Part shown: one piece after another, positions 6,579-15,766 of the stretch
How positions within the stretch are numbered: position 1 is the first letter of the stretch
Layout of the letters: the number at the start of each line of letters is the position of its first letter
NCBI GenBank assembly: GCA_017410065.1
Contig: JAFQRL010000035.1
Location: 1-37,531, forward strand
Direction: 5' to 3'
Length of the DNA: 37,531 bases
Source of the DNA: Clostridia bacterium
GTDB taxonomy: Bacteria > Bacillota > Clostridia > Oscillospirales > CAG-272
Position numbers and translations under genes: made by a program
The notes under the pieces: model-generated
The model's input: only the letters and a program-made list of their open reading frames with translations
Database searches by the model: none
What the model was told of the DNA's origin: nothing

Positions 6579-6763
6579 CATTTTTATTGTATTTTGTTTA
6601 CTTTTGTCGAAGAAACCAAATTGTTCGGTAAAAAAAGTAATTTAATGTGCATTATTACCAACCGTAACTTTTTCATTATTTTTCGGGCGAATAAAAGCAA
6701 GGCTTCCTATTTAATGAACAATACGGTTTCTTTGTTATTTAAAGCAATAGAAAACACCCATAA

Positions 6764-6793
6764 ATGCAAATAGTAGTTTACATTTATGGGCGT
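6764..6793 (-). terminator. Terminator of the AraC-NamZ transcript
   Basis: CCCATAAATG (6767-6776) and CATTTATGGG (6781-6790) form a perfect 10-bp stem. On the minus strand it is followed by TGTTTTC. It lies downstream of the NamZ-type gene. The stretch between it and the surface-protein promoter (6579-6760) is AT-rich with nothing else recognisable. Confidence 0.6.
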
Positions 6794-6851
6794 TGAAGTA
6801 TTTATTTTGATATCGTTTTTGGAGTTTGCATTTTTTGGACTTTTCCGCAAT

Positions 6852-8015
6852 TTAATAGAGAAGATAGGGCTTGCGGCGAGCCTTGAAGGTCTCCGAATCC
6901 TCCTGCCATTTTTCGATAAGCGGAAGGGGGCTTTCGCCCTTTTCAAGGTAGTTATAGATATCGTCGGTGCCCATACGTTTTCTTGCCCAACCCGGCTTAT
7001 ATTCAAACTCTATCACGTCCGAATAGAGCTTTGCGAGAGCGTCAATAAGATGAAGCTGTGCTCTAACGGGAAGGAAGCTGTATTTATCCCGATATACGGT
7101 ATAGACACCGTTACAGGGGAATTTTATATCCTTTTCCCATCTTGTGGAGGAAACGTAGAATTTGGGAGCAAAATAAACGTCGTCGAGTCCTCGGGAATTA
7201 AGCTCGGAGGAGAGCTTTTCCGAATTGAGCTCGGGTCTTCCGATGAACTTAAATGGCACGAGGGTGTGGTCTCCTAGGGAGAGATTTGAGGACTGGAGAA
7301 GTCCTGTGGTCGCAAAATCAATAAAGGTTTCTGGGACGGGGGTGTTGGGCGTGGGGGGTATCCAGAGAAGCCCCGTGTCCGAATAGAACATATCCCTCTC
7401 CCAGCCCTCCATTTTAAGGACCTTGAGATCGAGCTTCAAGCCGCGCTCATCCTTATACATCAGGGCAAGCTCGCCAACGGTCATACCGTGGCGAAGGGGG
7501 TAGCCCGCGCCTGTGAGAAGGGTGTTAAGATATTTTTCCTCAACGAGATTACCTTCAACGATATTTCCGCCGATGGGGTTGGGTCGGTCAACGATTATGA
7601 CCTCACAGCCTGCCTCTGCCGCCGCATCAAGGAGGTAGAGCATCCAAGGAGTGAAGGTCCAATGGCGAACGCCCGAATCCTGGGTGCAGTACACTACCGC
7701 ATCCACCTGACGGAGCTTTTCCACAGGGGGTCTGCGCTCGGGGTATTCGTACAAATTAACGATGGGTATTCCCGTTTTTTCATCCTTATCCACGGTATCC
7801 TTTTCGCCCGCGCTGAAATTACAGCGCACGCCGTGCTCCATTCCGAGGAAGAATGCGATCTCGCACCAGCCCTCCTCGTGGATAATATCCATAAGGTATC
7901 TGCCGTCGTTATGTATTGCGGTGCCGTTTACCATCATTGCGATCTTTTTGCCGCGTACCGCCGCTTTAAGGGAGTCCTCCGCAAGAAGAACTCTGCCGGG
8001 TATCCAATTTTTCAT
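6852..8015 (-). CDS. DUF1343 / NamZ-type exo-beta-N-acetylmuramidase-like protein
   Basis: A 387-residue protein of the DUF1343 family, whose characterised member NamZ releases N-acetylmuramic acid from the non-reducing end of peptidoglycan fragments. Family signatures: EHGVR (about 60-64), QDSGVR (112-117), DRPNPIGG (143-150) and YPLRHGMTVGELAL further on. Compared with the usual EHGxRG and DxQDxGxRxYTY, it reads EHGVRC and CTQDSGVRHWTF, so it belongs to a divergent subgroup. No signal peptide is seen, implying action in the cytoplasm. An AAGGA site precedes the ATG at 8015. It follows an AraC regulator by 60 nt and is probably in its operon. Substrate inference should be cautious. Confidence 0.82.
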   Translation of the reverse strand: MKNWIPGRVLLAEDSLKAAVRGKKIAMMVNGTAIHNDGRYLMDIIHEEGWCEIAFFLGMEHGVRCNFSAGEKDTVDKDEKTGIPIVNLYEYPERRPPVEKLRQVDAVVYCTQDSGVRHWTFTPWMLYLLDAAAEAGCEVIIVDRPNPIGGNIVEGNLVEEKYLNTLLTGAGYPLRHGMTVGELALMYKDERGLKLDLKVLKMEGWERDMFYSDTGLLWIPPTPNTPVPETFIDFATTGLLQSSNLSLGDHTLVPFKFIGRPELNSEKLSSELNSRGLDDVYFAPKFYVSSTRWEKDIKFPCNGVYTVYRDKYSFLPVRAQLHLIDALAKLYSDVIEFEYKPGWARKRMGTDDIYNYLEKGESPLPLIEKWQEDSETFKARRKPYLLY

Positions 8016-8075
8016 ATTGCGTTCCTTTATATTTACGATCAGTGTTTCTTTTATTTCAAGAGGCTCGACCGCCCC

Positions 8076-8900
8076 TTATTCCTTTTGCTCGGGCTTATAG
8101 CGTTTTCTGTATTCGATCGGTGACATACCGTTCGCCGCGCGGAAGCTCCTTGAAAAATGAGAGAGCGAGCCGAAGCCTGCGTCTATTGCAATTTCGGTTA
8201 GCGGTGCGTTGCCCGAGAGAAGAAGGTTTTTTGCATACGAGAGGCGCATATTCCGAAGATAAACGCCAAAGGGCACGCCGAATGCGCCGCGAAAGATGGT
8301 GTTGAAGTAGTTTGGGGTATAGCCAACGTAGCTTGCCGCGTCCGATACCGTGACCGCCTCGCGGAAGCTTGAATGAAGAAATCCGAGGGTACGGTTGACA
8401 AATTCGCCCGACGGACTTCTCTCCTCCCTGGGGAGCTCTCGCAGAGCGAGGATCAGTATTTGCTCTATAAGAGCGCGAAGGAGCACCTCGGAATCGGGGG
8501 TAGACGCCTTCCTTTCGGACTCGGAAACAAGGAGACGGAAAGCCGATCTTATTCGCTCCTCCGTAGTTTCTGACAAATGCAGATGAATGGGAAATCTTCC
8601 AAGCTCGCACATATCCGAAAGTCGGGAATCAAGTATTTCATAGGGGAATTTCGCGCCGAGGTAATCGTAGGTCTCCCCGTCCGCTACCGTGTTTTTATGA
8701 AAATCCGCAGGGGAAAGTATGAAAATGTCGCCTGCCTCGAAGGGGATATCCTTGCCGTTTAAGGTCTGCACGCCCCTGCCTGAGGTGATAAGGGTCATTA
8801 AAAAATGATGATGACCGTGGAGAGCCGAGCTTTGCGCACCCAGCTTTTCATAAGCCTCGCATATCCGCTCGCTCATATTCCATCTGACAGGTAGATTCAT
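8076..8900 (-). CDS. AraC-family transcriptional regulator
   Basis: A 274-residue regulator; the start at 8900 (MNLPVRW) follows GGAGG with 8 nt spacing, so the longer in-frame extension to 9014 is rejected. The N-terminal half is a cupin-like sensing domain (HGHHHFLMTLITSGRG, FEAGDIFILSPADFH). The C-terminal 100 residues form the paired helix-turn-helix of AraC/XylS proteins (VSDAASYVGYTPNYFNTIFR; LTEIAIDAGFGSLSHFSRSF). It lies upstream of the NamZ-type gene and divergent from the beta-propeller gene, so it probably controls one or both. The inducer is presumably a sugar or cell-wall fragment, which is inference. Confidence 0.9.
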   Translation of the reverse strand: MNLPVRWNMSERICEAYEKLGAQSSALHGHHHFLMTLITSGRGVQTLNGKDIPFEAGDIFILSPADFHKNTVADGETYDYLGAKFPYEILDSRLSDMCELGRFPIHLHLSETTEERIRSAFRLLVSESERKASTPDSEVLLRALIEQILILALRELPREERSPSGEFVNRTLGFLHSSFREAVTVSDAASYVGYTPNYFNTIFRGAFGVPFGVYLRNMRLSYAKNLLLSGNAPLTEIAIDAGFGSLSHFSRSFRAANGMSPIEYRKRYKPEQKE

Positions 8901-9089
8901 TTTTCTCTCCTCCCACGAGCTTTTCTTTAAGTATAGCACATATCCCGCGCATTTTCCATAGATTTTTTGAAAATCGTAGAAATTGTCAAATAGTTTTATA
9001 TATGATGAAAGCAATATATCCGCTTTTATTGTAAAATTGTATTATAGAAAATTTGCCCATAAGGGTAATTCAAAAAGGAGATATTAATA
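8901..9089. promoter_or_regulatory. Divergent intergenic control region, AraC and beta-propeller genes
   Basis: AT-rich, 189 bp. Leftwards, TATACT (8935-8930) lies 29 nt before the AraC start but has no clear -35. Rightwards, TATTAT at about 9040 is a possible -10. An imperfect inverted repeat TTGCCC ATAA GGGTAA lies at about 9053-9068, just before the ribosome site of the propeller gene. No strong consensus promoter is seen, as expected for activator-dependent genes. Confidence 0.4.
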
Positions 9090-11120
9090 ATGAAGGGAAA
9101 ATACACGGTATTCAAGGATAAGCCGAAGGAGTTTTTTGATCTTATTCCGCAAACAGGCGTGACTCATCTGCTTTGCACGGACGATCCCGCGCATAACGCG
9201 ATCTGGGATATGGCTGTTTCTCCCGAGGGAAGGATATTCTTCTCGGTTTGCGGCGAGAGCTACGAGGCACTTTACGCAAGGCTTTATGAATACGATCACA
9301 AAAATAAAAAATTCATCCGCCATATGGAGCTTGATAAGGAAATTCTTATGAGCCCTCATTCCCTTAGGACCAGTAAATTCCACACTGCGATTTCCTTTAT
9401 CGGAGACGGAAAGATCCTCTCCACAACTCACACCACCTCCCCCGCACCAACCCATCCGACCTGGATGCCCTACGAATATGCGGATCACCCCTACGAGGGC
9501 TACCCCGGCTCTAATCTGCTTATTTACGATTACAACAAGAGAGAGTGCCGCGGACTTGGTCTGCTCTCTCCTCACGACACCACCTACGGCGCGACCTACG
9601 ATCCCAAGAACGGCGATTACTTTGCCATCACCTGGATGAGGGGCACAGGATACGTTTACAACGTTCACACAGGCGAGTGCCGTTGCCTCGGGCAGATCTC
9701 GGACACTCACACAAGCCGCACATATCTTCTCTCCGACGGACATATTTACGGCACCACCTATTCGGGCGCGATGTTCAGATACAACACGGACATCCGCGAC
9801 GTTGAGTGGCTCGGGGTAGATGCACCCGGACTTATCCGCCACGCAAGAGAGGTCGACGGCGTGCTTTACTTCACCACGGGTCCCTGCTCGGTTCCCGGCA
9901 GAGGTCAGGAGCTTTACGCATACGATCTTAAAACGAGGAAGATCACAACGGTCGGCAGACCTGTTCCCAAGGCAGAGGCTCTTGAGAATGATCCTTCTAT
10001 TTTCTATAACGCATACGGAATGGCATTTGACAGCAAGGGCAGAATGTGGTACGGCTGTATGAGCTTTATTCCGAGGCACAGATACGTTGGCGCAAGGCTT
10101 TATATGTGGGACTTCCTTCACGGCGGCGAGCCTGTGGACTGCGGCTTCCTCGGCACAAAGGAAAGGACTCTCAGCATCACCGCGGAGATGCATATCGTGG
10201 ACGACGTGCTTTATATTTCCGACGGAAACCACACAAGCGACAAGGACACCCCCTCGGGAATAATTGCCATTGAGCTAGATAAATTCGTTCCCGCCCTTGA
10301 GACCGAGGAGAGAATCCCATCTCACGACTACGTGAACTATCTTCCCTATCAGGCTGAGGCATTGGAGTGGTATCCCCTTGACGACCTTGAGGATTGCCTC
10401 AAAAAATACGATAAATACTATAACGACACCGTTCTTTATTTTGAAAAATTCCTTAAGGACAACGCATTCAGAAAGCCCTTCTCCTCGGCATCGGGTATCA
10501 GCGTTTGGGAAAGGCTCGGCTTTGGTAAGGCAGCTGTTAAGGATATTAAATGGACTTCCGACACAGAGCTCGTCCTTCGCGTTGGCGAGGGCGGCAAATT
10601 TGAGGTAAAATGTACCGTTGATGAATTCGGCAAGGCACACGTTGAGGATATCCGCGAGGTTGGAGAGGCAAGCTTCACAAGGCTTATGGCAGATCTTCCC
10701 GACTTCCAATTGCCCGACGTTCCCGGCAGAAAGTATCTCGCAACTGCGGAATGCTCGGTAAAGCTTCCCGACGGCTCAATTCTCGCAGGCACCCACGACA
10801 CGATGCTTGCCCATATCAAGGACGGCAAGGTTTATTCGCTCGGTCAGGTCTGCTCGGCAGGCGGCGTTCATTCGCTTGACGTAGCTCCCGACGGCAGAGC
10901 CTTTGGAGTTGCGGGGCACCCACTTGGCGTTGGTCAGCTCTTCTCCTTCAAGGCGGACGAGGGCGTGAAGCTTCTCGGTCTTCTTCCCGAGGCTTGGGCA
11001 GAGGGCGGCAGAAACGTTGCTATCTACCGTCCCACCTGTATAGCCGTTAGCCCGAGTGGTAAATATATCGCGGTTGGCGGCGAGGACGAGATCAGCGGAG
11101 CTGTCGTGCTTGGTCTTTGA
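9090..11120 (+). CDS. Cytoplasmic beta-propeller protein, function unknown
   Basis: A 676-residue protein with an AAGGAG site 9 nt before its ATG. It has repeated blade-like units of the type SPEGRIFFSVCGE, LSDGHIYGTTYSGAMFRY, VDGVLYFTTGP and VAPDGRAFGVAGHP, spread over about residues 30-400 and 540-676. A helical insert (about 415-480) separates them. This pattern suggests two propeller parts or a large propeller with an insertion. There is no signal peptide or membrane segment. Known families with similar blades include lactonases and sugar lyases, but I see no catalytic signature I can name. It is divergent from an AraC regulator and NamZ-type gene, and a terminator follows directly. Confidence 0.75.
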   Translation: MKGKYTVFKDKPKEFFDLIPQTGVTHLLCTDDPAHNAIWDMAVSPEGRIFFSVCGESYEALYARLYEYDHKNKKFIRHMELDKEILMSPHSLRTSKFHTAISFIGDGKILSTTHTTSPAPTHPTWMPYEYADHPYEGYPGSNLLIYDYNKRECRGLGLLSPHDTTYGATYDPKNGDYFAITWMRGTGYVYNVHTGECRCLGQISDTHTSRTYLLSDGHIYGTTYSGAMFRYNTDIRDVEWLGVDAPGLIRHAREVDGVLYFTTGPCSVPGRGQELYAYDLKTRKITTVGRPVPKAEALENDPSIFYNAYGMAFDSKGRMWYGCMSFIPRHRYVGARLYMWDFLHGGEPVDCGFLGTKERTLSITAEMHIVDDVLYISDGNHTSDKDTPSGIIAIELDKFVPALETEERIPSHDYVNYLPYQAEALEWYPLDDLEDCLKKYDKYYNDTVLYFEKFLKDNAFRKPFSSASGISVWERLGFGKAAVKDIKWTSDTELVLRVGEGGKFEVKCTVDEFGKAHVEDIREVGEASFTRLMADLPDFQLPDVPGRKYLATAECSVKLPDGSILAGTHDTMLAHIKDGKVYSLGQVCSAGGVHSLDVAPDGRAFGVAGHPLGVGQLFSFKADEGVKLLGLLPEAWAEGGRNVAIYRPTCIAVSPSGKYIAVGGEDEISGAVVLGL

Positions 11121-11164
11121 TTTCTCCACCCCTTAAAATTTTCAATTTATTAGTCTGAAAAAGC

Positions 11165-11207
11165 AAAAAACGGAGAGCTCGGCAGTTGTCGGGTTCTCCG
11201 TTTTTTT
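11165..11207. terminator. Bidirectional intrinsic terminator
   Basis: AAAAAACGGAGA and TCTCCGTTTTTTT flank an 18-nt loop. The T-run on either strand suits both the rightward propeller gene and the leftward alpha/beta hydrolase gene. Confidence 0.85.
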
Positions 11208-11269
11208 GGGATATAATGTATATAGTTATTGTCATTTCTCGCTATTTTCCGCGATTTTGATATATCAGG

Positions 11270-11992
11270 TTATGAAAACTTCTCTATAAAATCTGCGATG
11301 GGGGTTGGGTCATCAAGTCCGTGGGGGTGATGGTCGCACCCGGGTTTAATCACCGTTTTTATAGTGAGACCGTTCTGGCGGTAGTATGCATCAAGAAGCG
11401 CTCCGTTTTCTTTATAGGGCACCACTCTGTCGCTATCTCCCGCGATAAGTATAACGGGTATATTATGCTCCTTAAGTATTCCGAATTTATCCAAGGGATT
11501 TTCGCGGTAGGAGAGCATTTCGGGAATATCTCTGCCCGTAATCCTCACGTACTCCTCGCGGATATCGTCTATTGCCTCACCGAGACCGAAGGGGCAGCTG
11601 AGAAGGTTTATCACAGGCGCATCAAGATAGAGGACGGACACAAGCTCGGGGGCTACCGCCGCAAGCTTCACGGCATACATTCCTCCGCAGCTCATACCGA
11701 CCATAGCGCACCTTTCCGAAAGCCCGAACTCGGTGTGAATAAGCTTCATAAAGCGGACCTTTCGCTCAAGGTCGTAGGGCTCCGCCCATCTGTTTATATT
11801 TTTATTAAAGGCTATATGCCAGCCTCGGCGGAGAAGCTCCACCTCAAGATTTGGGAACGCGCCGAAATACTCGGTCTTATAAGCCCATTTTCCGTTTGGC
11901 TCACAGCTTGGGCGAATGAGCCTTGCGGGCGTGCCCTCAAATTCAAACTCTATTCCCTTATAGCCTTCCCATTCGATTTCCGAAAAATTCAT
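11270..11992 (-). CDS. Alpha/beta hydrolase
   Basis: A 240-residue alpha/beta-hydrolase-fold enzyme. The nucleophile elbow is GMSCG with Ser101. The acid is probably Asp186 or Asp188 in AGDSDRVVPY. The base is one of the histidines in GCDHHPHG (221-224). There is no signal peptide. The fold covers esterases and peptidases; the sequence does not tell which. It may be a deacylase for carbohydrate fragments given its neighbours, but that is inference. Convergent with the beta-propeller gene, sharing a bidirectional terminator. Confidence 0.85.
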   Translation of the reverse strand: MNFSEIEWEGYKGIEFEFEGTPARLIRPSCEPNGKWAYKTEYFGAFPNLEVELLRRGWHIAFNKNINRWAEPYDLERKVRFMKLIHTEFGLSERCAMVGMSCGGMYAVKLAAVAPELVSVLYLDAPVINLLSCPFGLGEAIDDIREEYVRITGRDIPEMLSYRENPLDKFGILKEHNIPVILIAGDSDRVVPYKENGALLDAYYRQNGLTIKTVIKPGCDHHPHGLDDPTPIADFIEKFS

Positions 11993-12056
11993 TTTATCAC
12001 CTCTTGCGGAGTAGCTTTTTAACTTTCGGTTTTATGATAGCGAAATGATATAATTA

Positions 12057-12968
12057 TCAGAAGTTTTCGGGATAAACGCCCTCTGCGGTGAGACGCTTGA
12101 ATGCATCGACCACCTCGGCCTTATCCTCCTTATAGGTCACGCCGTACCACTTATCGGTGTTTTCAAGAACTGTGACGTCTGCCGAGCCCTCCTTGATAAG
12201 ATCCGCAACGAGGGTGGGAAGAAGATACTCGCACTTTGCGGGGTTCTTAGGTAGGTTTTCATCAAGGAATTTGGGGAAGCGCTTCTTGCACTCCTCAAGA
12301 TACGCCTCGGTGAAGCCCCAAAGGTTCATAGAAACGAGGGTGTTGGGGTCAAGGTCGTATTCCTTATCGTCCTCGATGTAGTAGATGCGCTCGCCGTCAA
12401 CGCCGATCTTGGTACGCTCAACGATCTCTGTGAGGAGGCCGTCGTCATTGGATCTGCAAACGCCGCGGGAAACGGTTCCCTTTGCGGTGATGGTGTTCTT
12501 AACGCGGTAGCCAACCATAGCAAAGTGATTCTTATCCGAGCCGTGATCCTCCTTTAAGAAGTTATAGATCTTCTTGAAGGCGTTCTCGCCGTAATAATCG
12601 TCTGCGTTGATGGTTGCGAAGGGCGCGTTTACTGTGCCGAGGCAGCACATAAGTGCGTGTGCGGTGCCCCAGGGCTTCACTCTGCCCTCGGGGATCTCGT
12701 AGCCCTCGGGAAGCTTATAGAGCTCCTGGAATACGTACTTTACGTTTACGTCCTTACCTGCAAGGTGGGCGTCCATAACCTCGCGGAAATCCTTTTCGAT
12801 CTCCTTCTTTATAATAAATGTAATGTCGCGGAAGCCTGCCTTGATGGCATCATAGATGGAGAAATCAATGATGATATGTCCGTATTCATCCACCTTATCG
12901 ATCTGCTTAAGACCTCCGTAGCGGCTGCCCATACCTGCCGCCATAATTACGAGCTCGGGGTTTTTCAT
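12057..12968 (-). CDS. Sugar-phosphate nucleotidyltransferase
   Basis: A 303-residue protein starting MKNPELVIMAAGMGSRYGG. The start at 12968 follows AAAGGA, and the longer in-frame extension to 13034 overlaps the promoter. The N-terminal AAGMGSRYGGLKQ is the nucleotide-binding signature of NTP transferases that make NDP-sugars from sugar-1-phosphates, and INADDYYG supplies the metal-binding acidic pair. No left-handed beta-helix acyltransferase domain is attached. The sugar substrate cannot be told from sequence. It is monocistronic, divergent from upp. Confidence 0.85.
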   Translation of the reverse strand: MKNPELVIMAAGMGSRYGGLKQIDKVDEYGHIIIDFSIYDAIKAGFRDITFIIKKEIEKDFREVMDAHLAGKDVNVKYVFQELYKLPEGYEIPEGRVKPWGTAHALMCCLGTVNAPFATINADDYYGENAFKKIYNFLKEDHGSDKNHFAMVGYRVKNTITAKGTVSRGVCRSNDDGLLTEIVERTKIGVDGERIYYIEDDKEYDLDPNTLVSMNLWGFTEAYLEECKKRFPKFLDENLPKNPAKCEYLLPTLVADLIKEGSADVTVLENTDKWYGVTYKEDKAEVVDAFKRLTAEGVYPENF

Positions 12969-13005
12969 AGTCTTTCCTTTCTTTGGGTAAAAATATAACA
13001 CATTT

Positions 13006-13034
13006 ATTTTACTACATTCCAACGGTTTTTTCAA
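13006..13034 (-). promoter_or_regulatory. Promoter of the nucleotidyltransferase gene
   Basis: On the minus strand TTGAAA (13034-13029) and TAAAAT (13011-13006) with a 17-bp spacer, 38 nt before the start codon. Confidence 0.7.
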
Positions 13035-13104
13035 TAGATTATCGTATTATTTTTTTGTAAAATCGTTTAAGCTTATATCTTTTTTACAAATTTCGCGCTC
13101 ATAC

Positions 13105-13133
13105 TTGAAAAAATCATTGAATTGAGGTATAAT
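13105..13133 (+). promoter_or_regulatory. Promoter of upp
   Basis: TTGAAA (13105-13110) and TATAAT (13128-13133), 17-bp spacer. The leader to the upp ATG is about 65 nt and contains a PyrR-box-like sequence straddling the predicted transcription start, which I do not consider functional. Confidence 0.75.
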
Positions 13134-13204
13134 ATTCCAGAGAGGCACAGGGCCGTGATGACCTTTCGCCACGAGCTATAAAAATCAAAACAAAGGAGAC
13201 TGAA

Positions 13205-13834
13205 ATGAGCACCCTTCACGTTGTTGATCACCCACTTATTCAGCACAAGCTGACGATTATGAGAAGAAAAAACACCCCCTCAAAGGACTTCAGGCAGCTG
13301 CTTGACGAGATCTCTATGCTTATGGGCTATGAGATCACGAGAAACCTTCCTCTTGAGGAGATAGAAATAGAAACGCCTATCTGCAAAACTCGGGCGCACA
13401 GGATCGCGGGAAAGAAGCTTGCTATCGTTCCTATTCTTCGCGCAGGGCTTGGTATGGTTGACGGACTTCTCCGCCTTGTGCCTGTGGCGAGAGTTGGACA
13501 TATCGGTCTTTACCGTGACCCCGAGACACACGAGCCTGTGGAGTATTACTGCAAGATGCCTCCCGATATTGACGAAAGACTTGTTATCGTTGTTGACCCT
13601 ATGCTTGCAACGGGCGGCTCGGCGACTGATGCTATTTCTATGGTCAAGGCGAGAGGCGCAAGAAACGTTATGCTTATGTGCCTTGTTGCGGCTCCCGAGG
13701 GCGTGGCAAAGGTACAGGCGGCGCACCCCGACGTGGATATTTTCGCGGCGGCTCTTGACGAGAAGCTCAACGAGCACGCATATATCGTTCCCGGTCTTGG
13801 CGATGCGGGCGACCGTATTTTCGGCACTAAATAA
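13205..13834 (+). CDS. upp: Uracil phosphoribosyltransferase
   Basis: A 209-residue enzyme, the usual length, converting uracil and PRPP to UMP in pyrimidine salvage. The PRPP-binding loop [12 protein letters not shown] is intact, as are [13 protein letters not shown] near residue 80 and the C-terminal [16 protein letters not shown] uracil-binding segment. AAAGGAG lies 6 nt before the ATG. It is followed after 3 nt by a RluA-family gene, so the two are translationally coupled. Confidence 0.97.
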   Translation: MSTLHVVDHPLIQHKLTIMRRKNTPSKDFRQLLDEISMLMGYEITRNLPLEEIEIETPICKTRAHRIAGKKLAIVPILRAGLGMVDGLLRLVPVARVGHIGLYRDPETHEPVEYYCKMPPDIDERLVIVVDPMLATGGSATDAISMVKARGARNVMLMCLVAAPEGVAKVQAAHPDVDIFAAALDEKLNEHAYIVPGLGDAGDRIFGTK

Positions 13835-13837
13835 TTT

Positions 13838-14812
13838 ATGCGCGAGCTGATAATAAAGAAGAACGACGCAGGGCAAAGGCTGGATAAGTTTATCACGAAA
13901 ACTCTCGATCTGCCGCCAAGCCTGCTTTATAAATCCATAAGGCTGAAGAAGATAAAGGTTAACCGAAAGAGAGCGGAGGGCAATCAGCTTCTCGCAGAGG
14001 GAGACACCGTGCAATGCTTCCTCGCCGAGGAATTTTTCGAAAAAAAGGTGACGGAGAGCTCACTCGGAAGCATTACTCCCCATCTTGATATAATTTATGA
14101 GGACGAGCATATTATTCTCTTGAATAAGCGCCCCGGTGTTTCGGTTCACGAGGATGAGCAGGGCTCGACAAACACTCTGATAACTCACGTTCAGGCATAT
14201 CTTTTCGGCAAGGGCGAATACGATCCCGAGGACGAACAGAGCTTCGCTCCCGCGCTTTGCAACAGAATAGACAGAAACACGGGTGGTATCGTTATTGCCG
14301 CCAAGTCTGCCGAGGCGTTGAGAGTGATGAACGAGAAGATCAAGCTTCGCCAGATAGATAAATTTTATCTTGCGGCGGTCCACGGTATTCCCTCCCAAAA
14401 AGAGGCAACGAAAAAAGCATATCTGCTTAAGGACGAGCGGACAAACACCGTTAAGATATTCGATAAAAATCCCCCTCGCGGCGCGAAGGAAATAATCACA
14501 AAATATAAGGTTATCGCAAAAAGCACGGACACCTCTCTCGTTGAGGTGGAGCTTCTCACGGGAAGAACCCATCAGATAAGAGCTCATATGGCGCATCTCG
14601 GGCATCCGCTTGTGGGAGACGGCAAGTACGGCATAAACAGACAGGACAGATCAAAGGGATATAAATATCAAGCCCTTTATTCCTACCGTCTGCGTTTTTC
14701 CTTCAAGGAAGGCGAGCCGACGGTGCTTGATTACCTTAACGGCAAGGAATTCAGGATCCCCAAAAACGAGATATATTTCACAGAGGATTTCGGTATAACT
14801 AAAAAGCAATAA
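13838..14812 (+). CDS. RluA-family pseudouridine synthase with S4 domain
   Basis: A 324-residue enzyme isomerising uridine to pseudouridine in ribosomal or transfer RNA. An S4 RNA-binding domain covers about residues 10-65. The catalytic motif CNRIDRNTGG places the essential aspartate at residue 145, where most RluA proteins have HRLDxxTSG. TGRTHQIRAHMAHLGHPLVGD is the conserved C-terminal segment. The target uridine cannot be inferred. There is no strong ribosome site; the ATG is 3 nt after the upp stop, implying coupled translation. Confidence 0.93.
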   Translation: MRELIIKKNDAGQRLDKFITKTLDLPPSLLYKSIRLKKIKVNRKRAEGNQLLAEGDTVQCFLAEEFFEKKVTESSLGSITPHLDIIYEDEHIILLNKRPGVSVHEDEQGSTNTLITHVQAYLFGKGEYDPEDEQSFAPALCNRIDRNTGGIVIAAKSAEALRVMNEKIKLRQIDKFYLAAVHGIPSQKEATKKAYLLKDERTNTVKIFDKNPPRGAKEIITKYKVIAKSTDTSLVEVELLTGRTHQIRAHMAHLGHPLVGDGKYGINRQDRSKGYKYQALYSYRLRFSFKEGEPTVLDYLNGKEFRIPKNEIYFTEDFGITKKQ

Positions 14813-14864
14813 ACCAAAAACAACAAACTATAAAGCAAAAACAACAGAATTAGTAAATATGACG

Positions 14865-14893
14865 TTGACAAACATACCGTAATATGATATAAC
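14865..14893 (+). promoter_or_regulatory. Promoter of the PIG-L / GNAT gene pair
   Basis: TTGACA (14865-14870) and TATAAC (14888-14893), 17-bp spacer. The leader of about 100 nt holds a small hairpin (GGCGGT/ACTGCC) around a TGATCA palindrome near 14906-14930. Confidence 0.7.
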
Positions 14894-14999
14894 AAGTACA
14901 CAAGACGGCGGTATGATCATTCAAACTGCCGAAAGAAAATTGTTTTTTGTAAGTGCGAAAGACGTTTATATTTTTCAGTCAATTTGGGAGGAAGACATA

Positions 15000-15713
15000 A
15001 TGCTAATGATCGTGGGTGGTCACTCGGGAGACGAAGCCATTATGGCAGGTCCTATTGCCGCAAAGGTAATAAGAGAGGGCGGCGCTTGCGTGTTCGTGGG
15101 AGCGACCAACGGTGACGGAGGACATCCGATACTGAACCGTTCACAGTATGCTGTGCAAAAGGATAAGGAAGCGCGCGAGGCTGCCGAAATCATAGGCGCC
15201 GAGTGCGAATTATGGGATATTTCCAGCGGACAATTAGAGGTCAGAGCGGAAAACGTGCAGCATTTAGCTACCCTGATCAGACGGTATCAGCCCGATACTG
15301 TAATCACGCATTGGCGCAATAGTATGCATACCGATCACGTGGCGGCTTATTATATTACTACAAAAGCCATCAGGCTTGCGGCAAATCAGAGCTTTGAGGA
15401 CGGACAGGACGTATTCAAGGTACGTGAATTGTATTTTGGAGATAATTGGGAGGATGCCGACGGCTTTGTTCCCGACGTTTACGTATCCATACTTCCCGAG
15501 GATGAAGAAAAGTGGCTGATGGCTTGCAATTGCTTTGAGTTTTTCAGAGGCAGCTTTTATAATTTCAATTATAGAGGCTATTACGAAGCCTTGCACCGTA
15601 TGAGAGGTGCGCTTGCCGCAAGAAAAGCGGATGTGGGACATTCCGGCTTGGCAGTCGGACTAATGAAAGCTCCCAAAACCGCTTACGACTTTACCTCGTG
15701 GGAGGATAGGTGA
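15000..15713 (+). CDS. PIG-L/LmbE-like deacetylase family protein
   Basis: A 237-residue protein. The start at 15000 follows GGGAGG at 8 nt; an upstream in-frame ATG at 14913 has no ribosome site. The PIG-L fold removes N-acetyl groups from sugars using zinc bound by an N-terminal HPDDE motif and a later His. Here the motif reads GGHSGDE (about residues 6-12), so His and the second Asp remain, but the first Asp, the general base in MshB-type enzymes, is Gly. The second motif MHTDH, giving the third ligand, is intact. Related Firmicutes proteins have the same H-x-G-D form, so this is a subfamily trait. Activity and substrate are uncertain. The GNAT gene follows 53 nt downstream. Confidence 0.82.
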   Translation: MLMIVGGHSGDEAIMAGPIAAKVIREGGACVFVGATNGDGGHPILNRSQYAVQKDKEAREAAEIIGAECELWDISSGQLEVRAENVQHLATLIRRYQPDTVITHWRNSMHTDHVAAYYITTKAIRLAANQSFEDGQDVFKVRELYFGDNWEDADGFVPDVYVSILPEDEEKWLMACNCFEFFRGSFYNFNYRGYYEALHRMRGALAARKADVGHSGLAVGLMKAPKTAYDFTSWEDR

Positions 15714-15766
15714 AAACGGCGAGCCGATCGGCTTGCAGTTATCTAAATATAGATTGGAGAAAGCAA

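Noticed and set aside
9084..10232. Minus-strand 382-residue reading frame opposite the beta-propeller gene
   Set aside because: Antisense shadow with no start signal. The plus-strand gene has a good ribosome site and clear blade repeats.
13131..13165. PyrR-binding-like motif (TTCCAGAGAGGC) near the upp start, suggesting attenuation
   Set aside because: With TATAAT at 13128-13133 the RNA should begin near 13140, inside the motif, so the TCC part would not be transcribed. No antiterminator/terminator pair follows.
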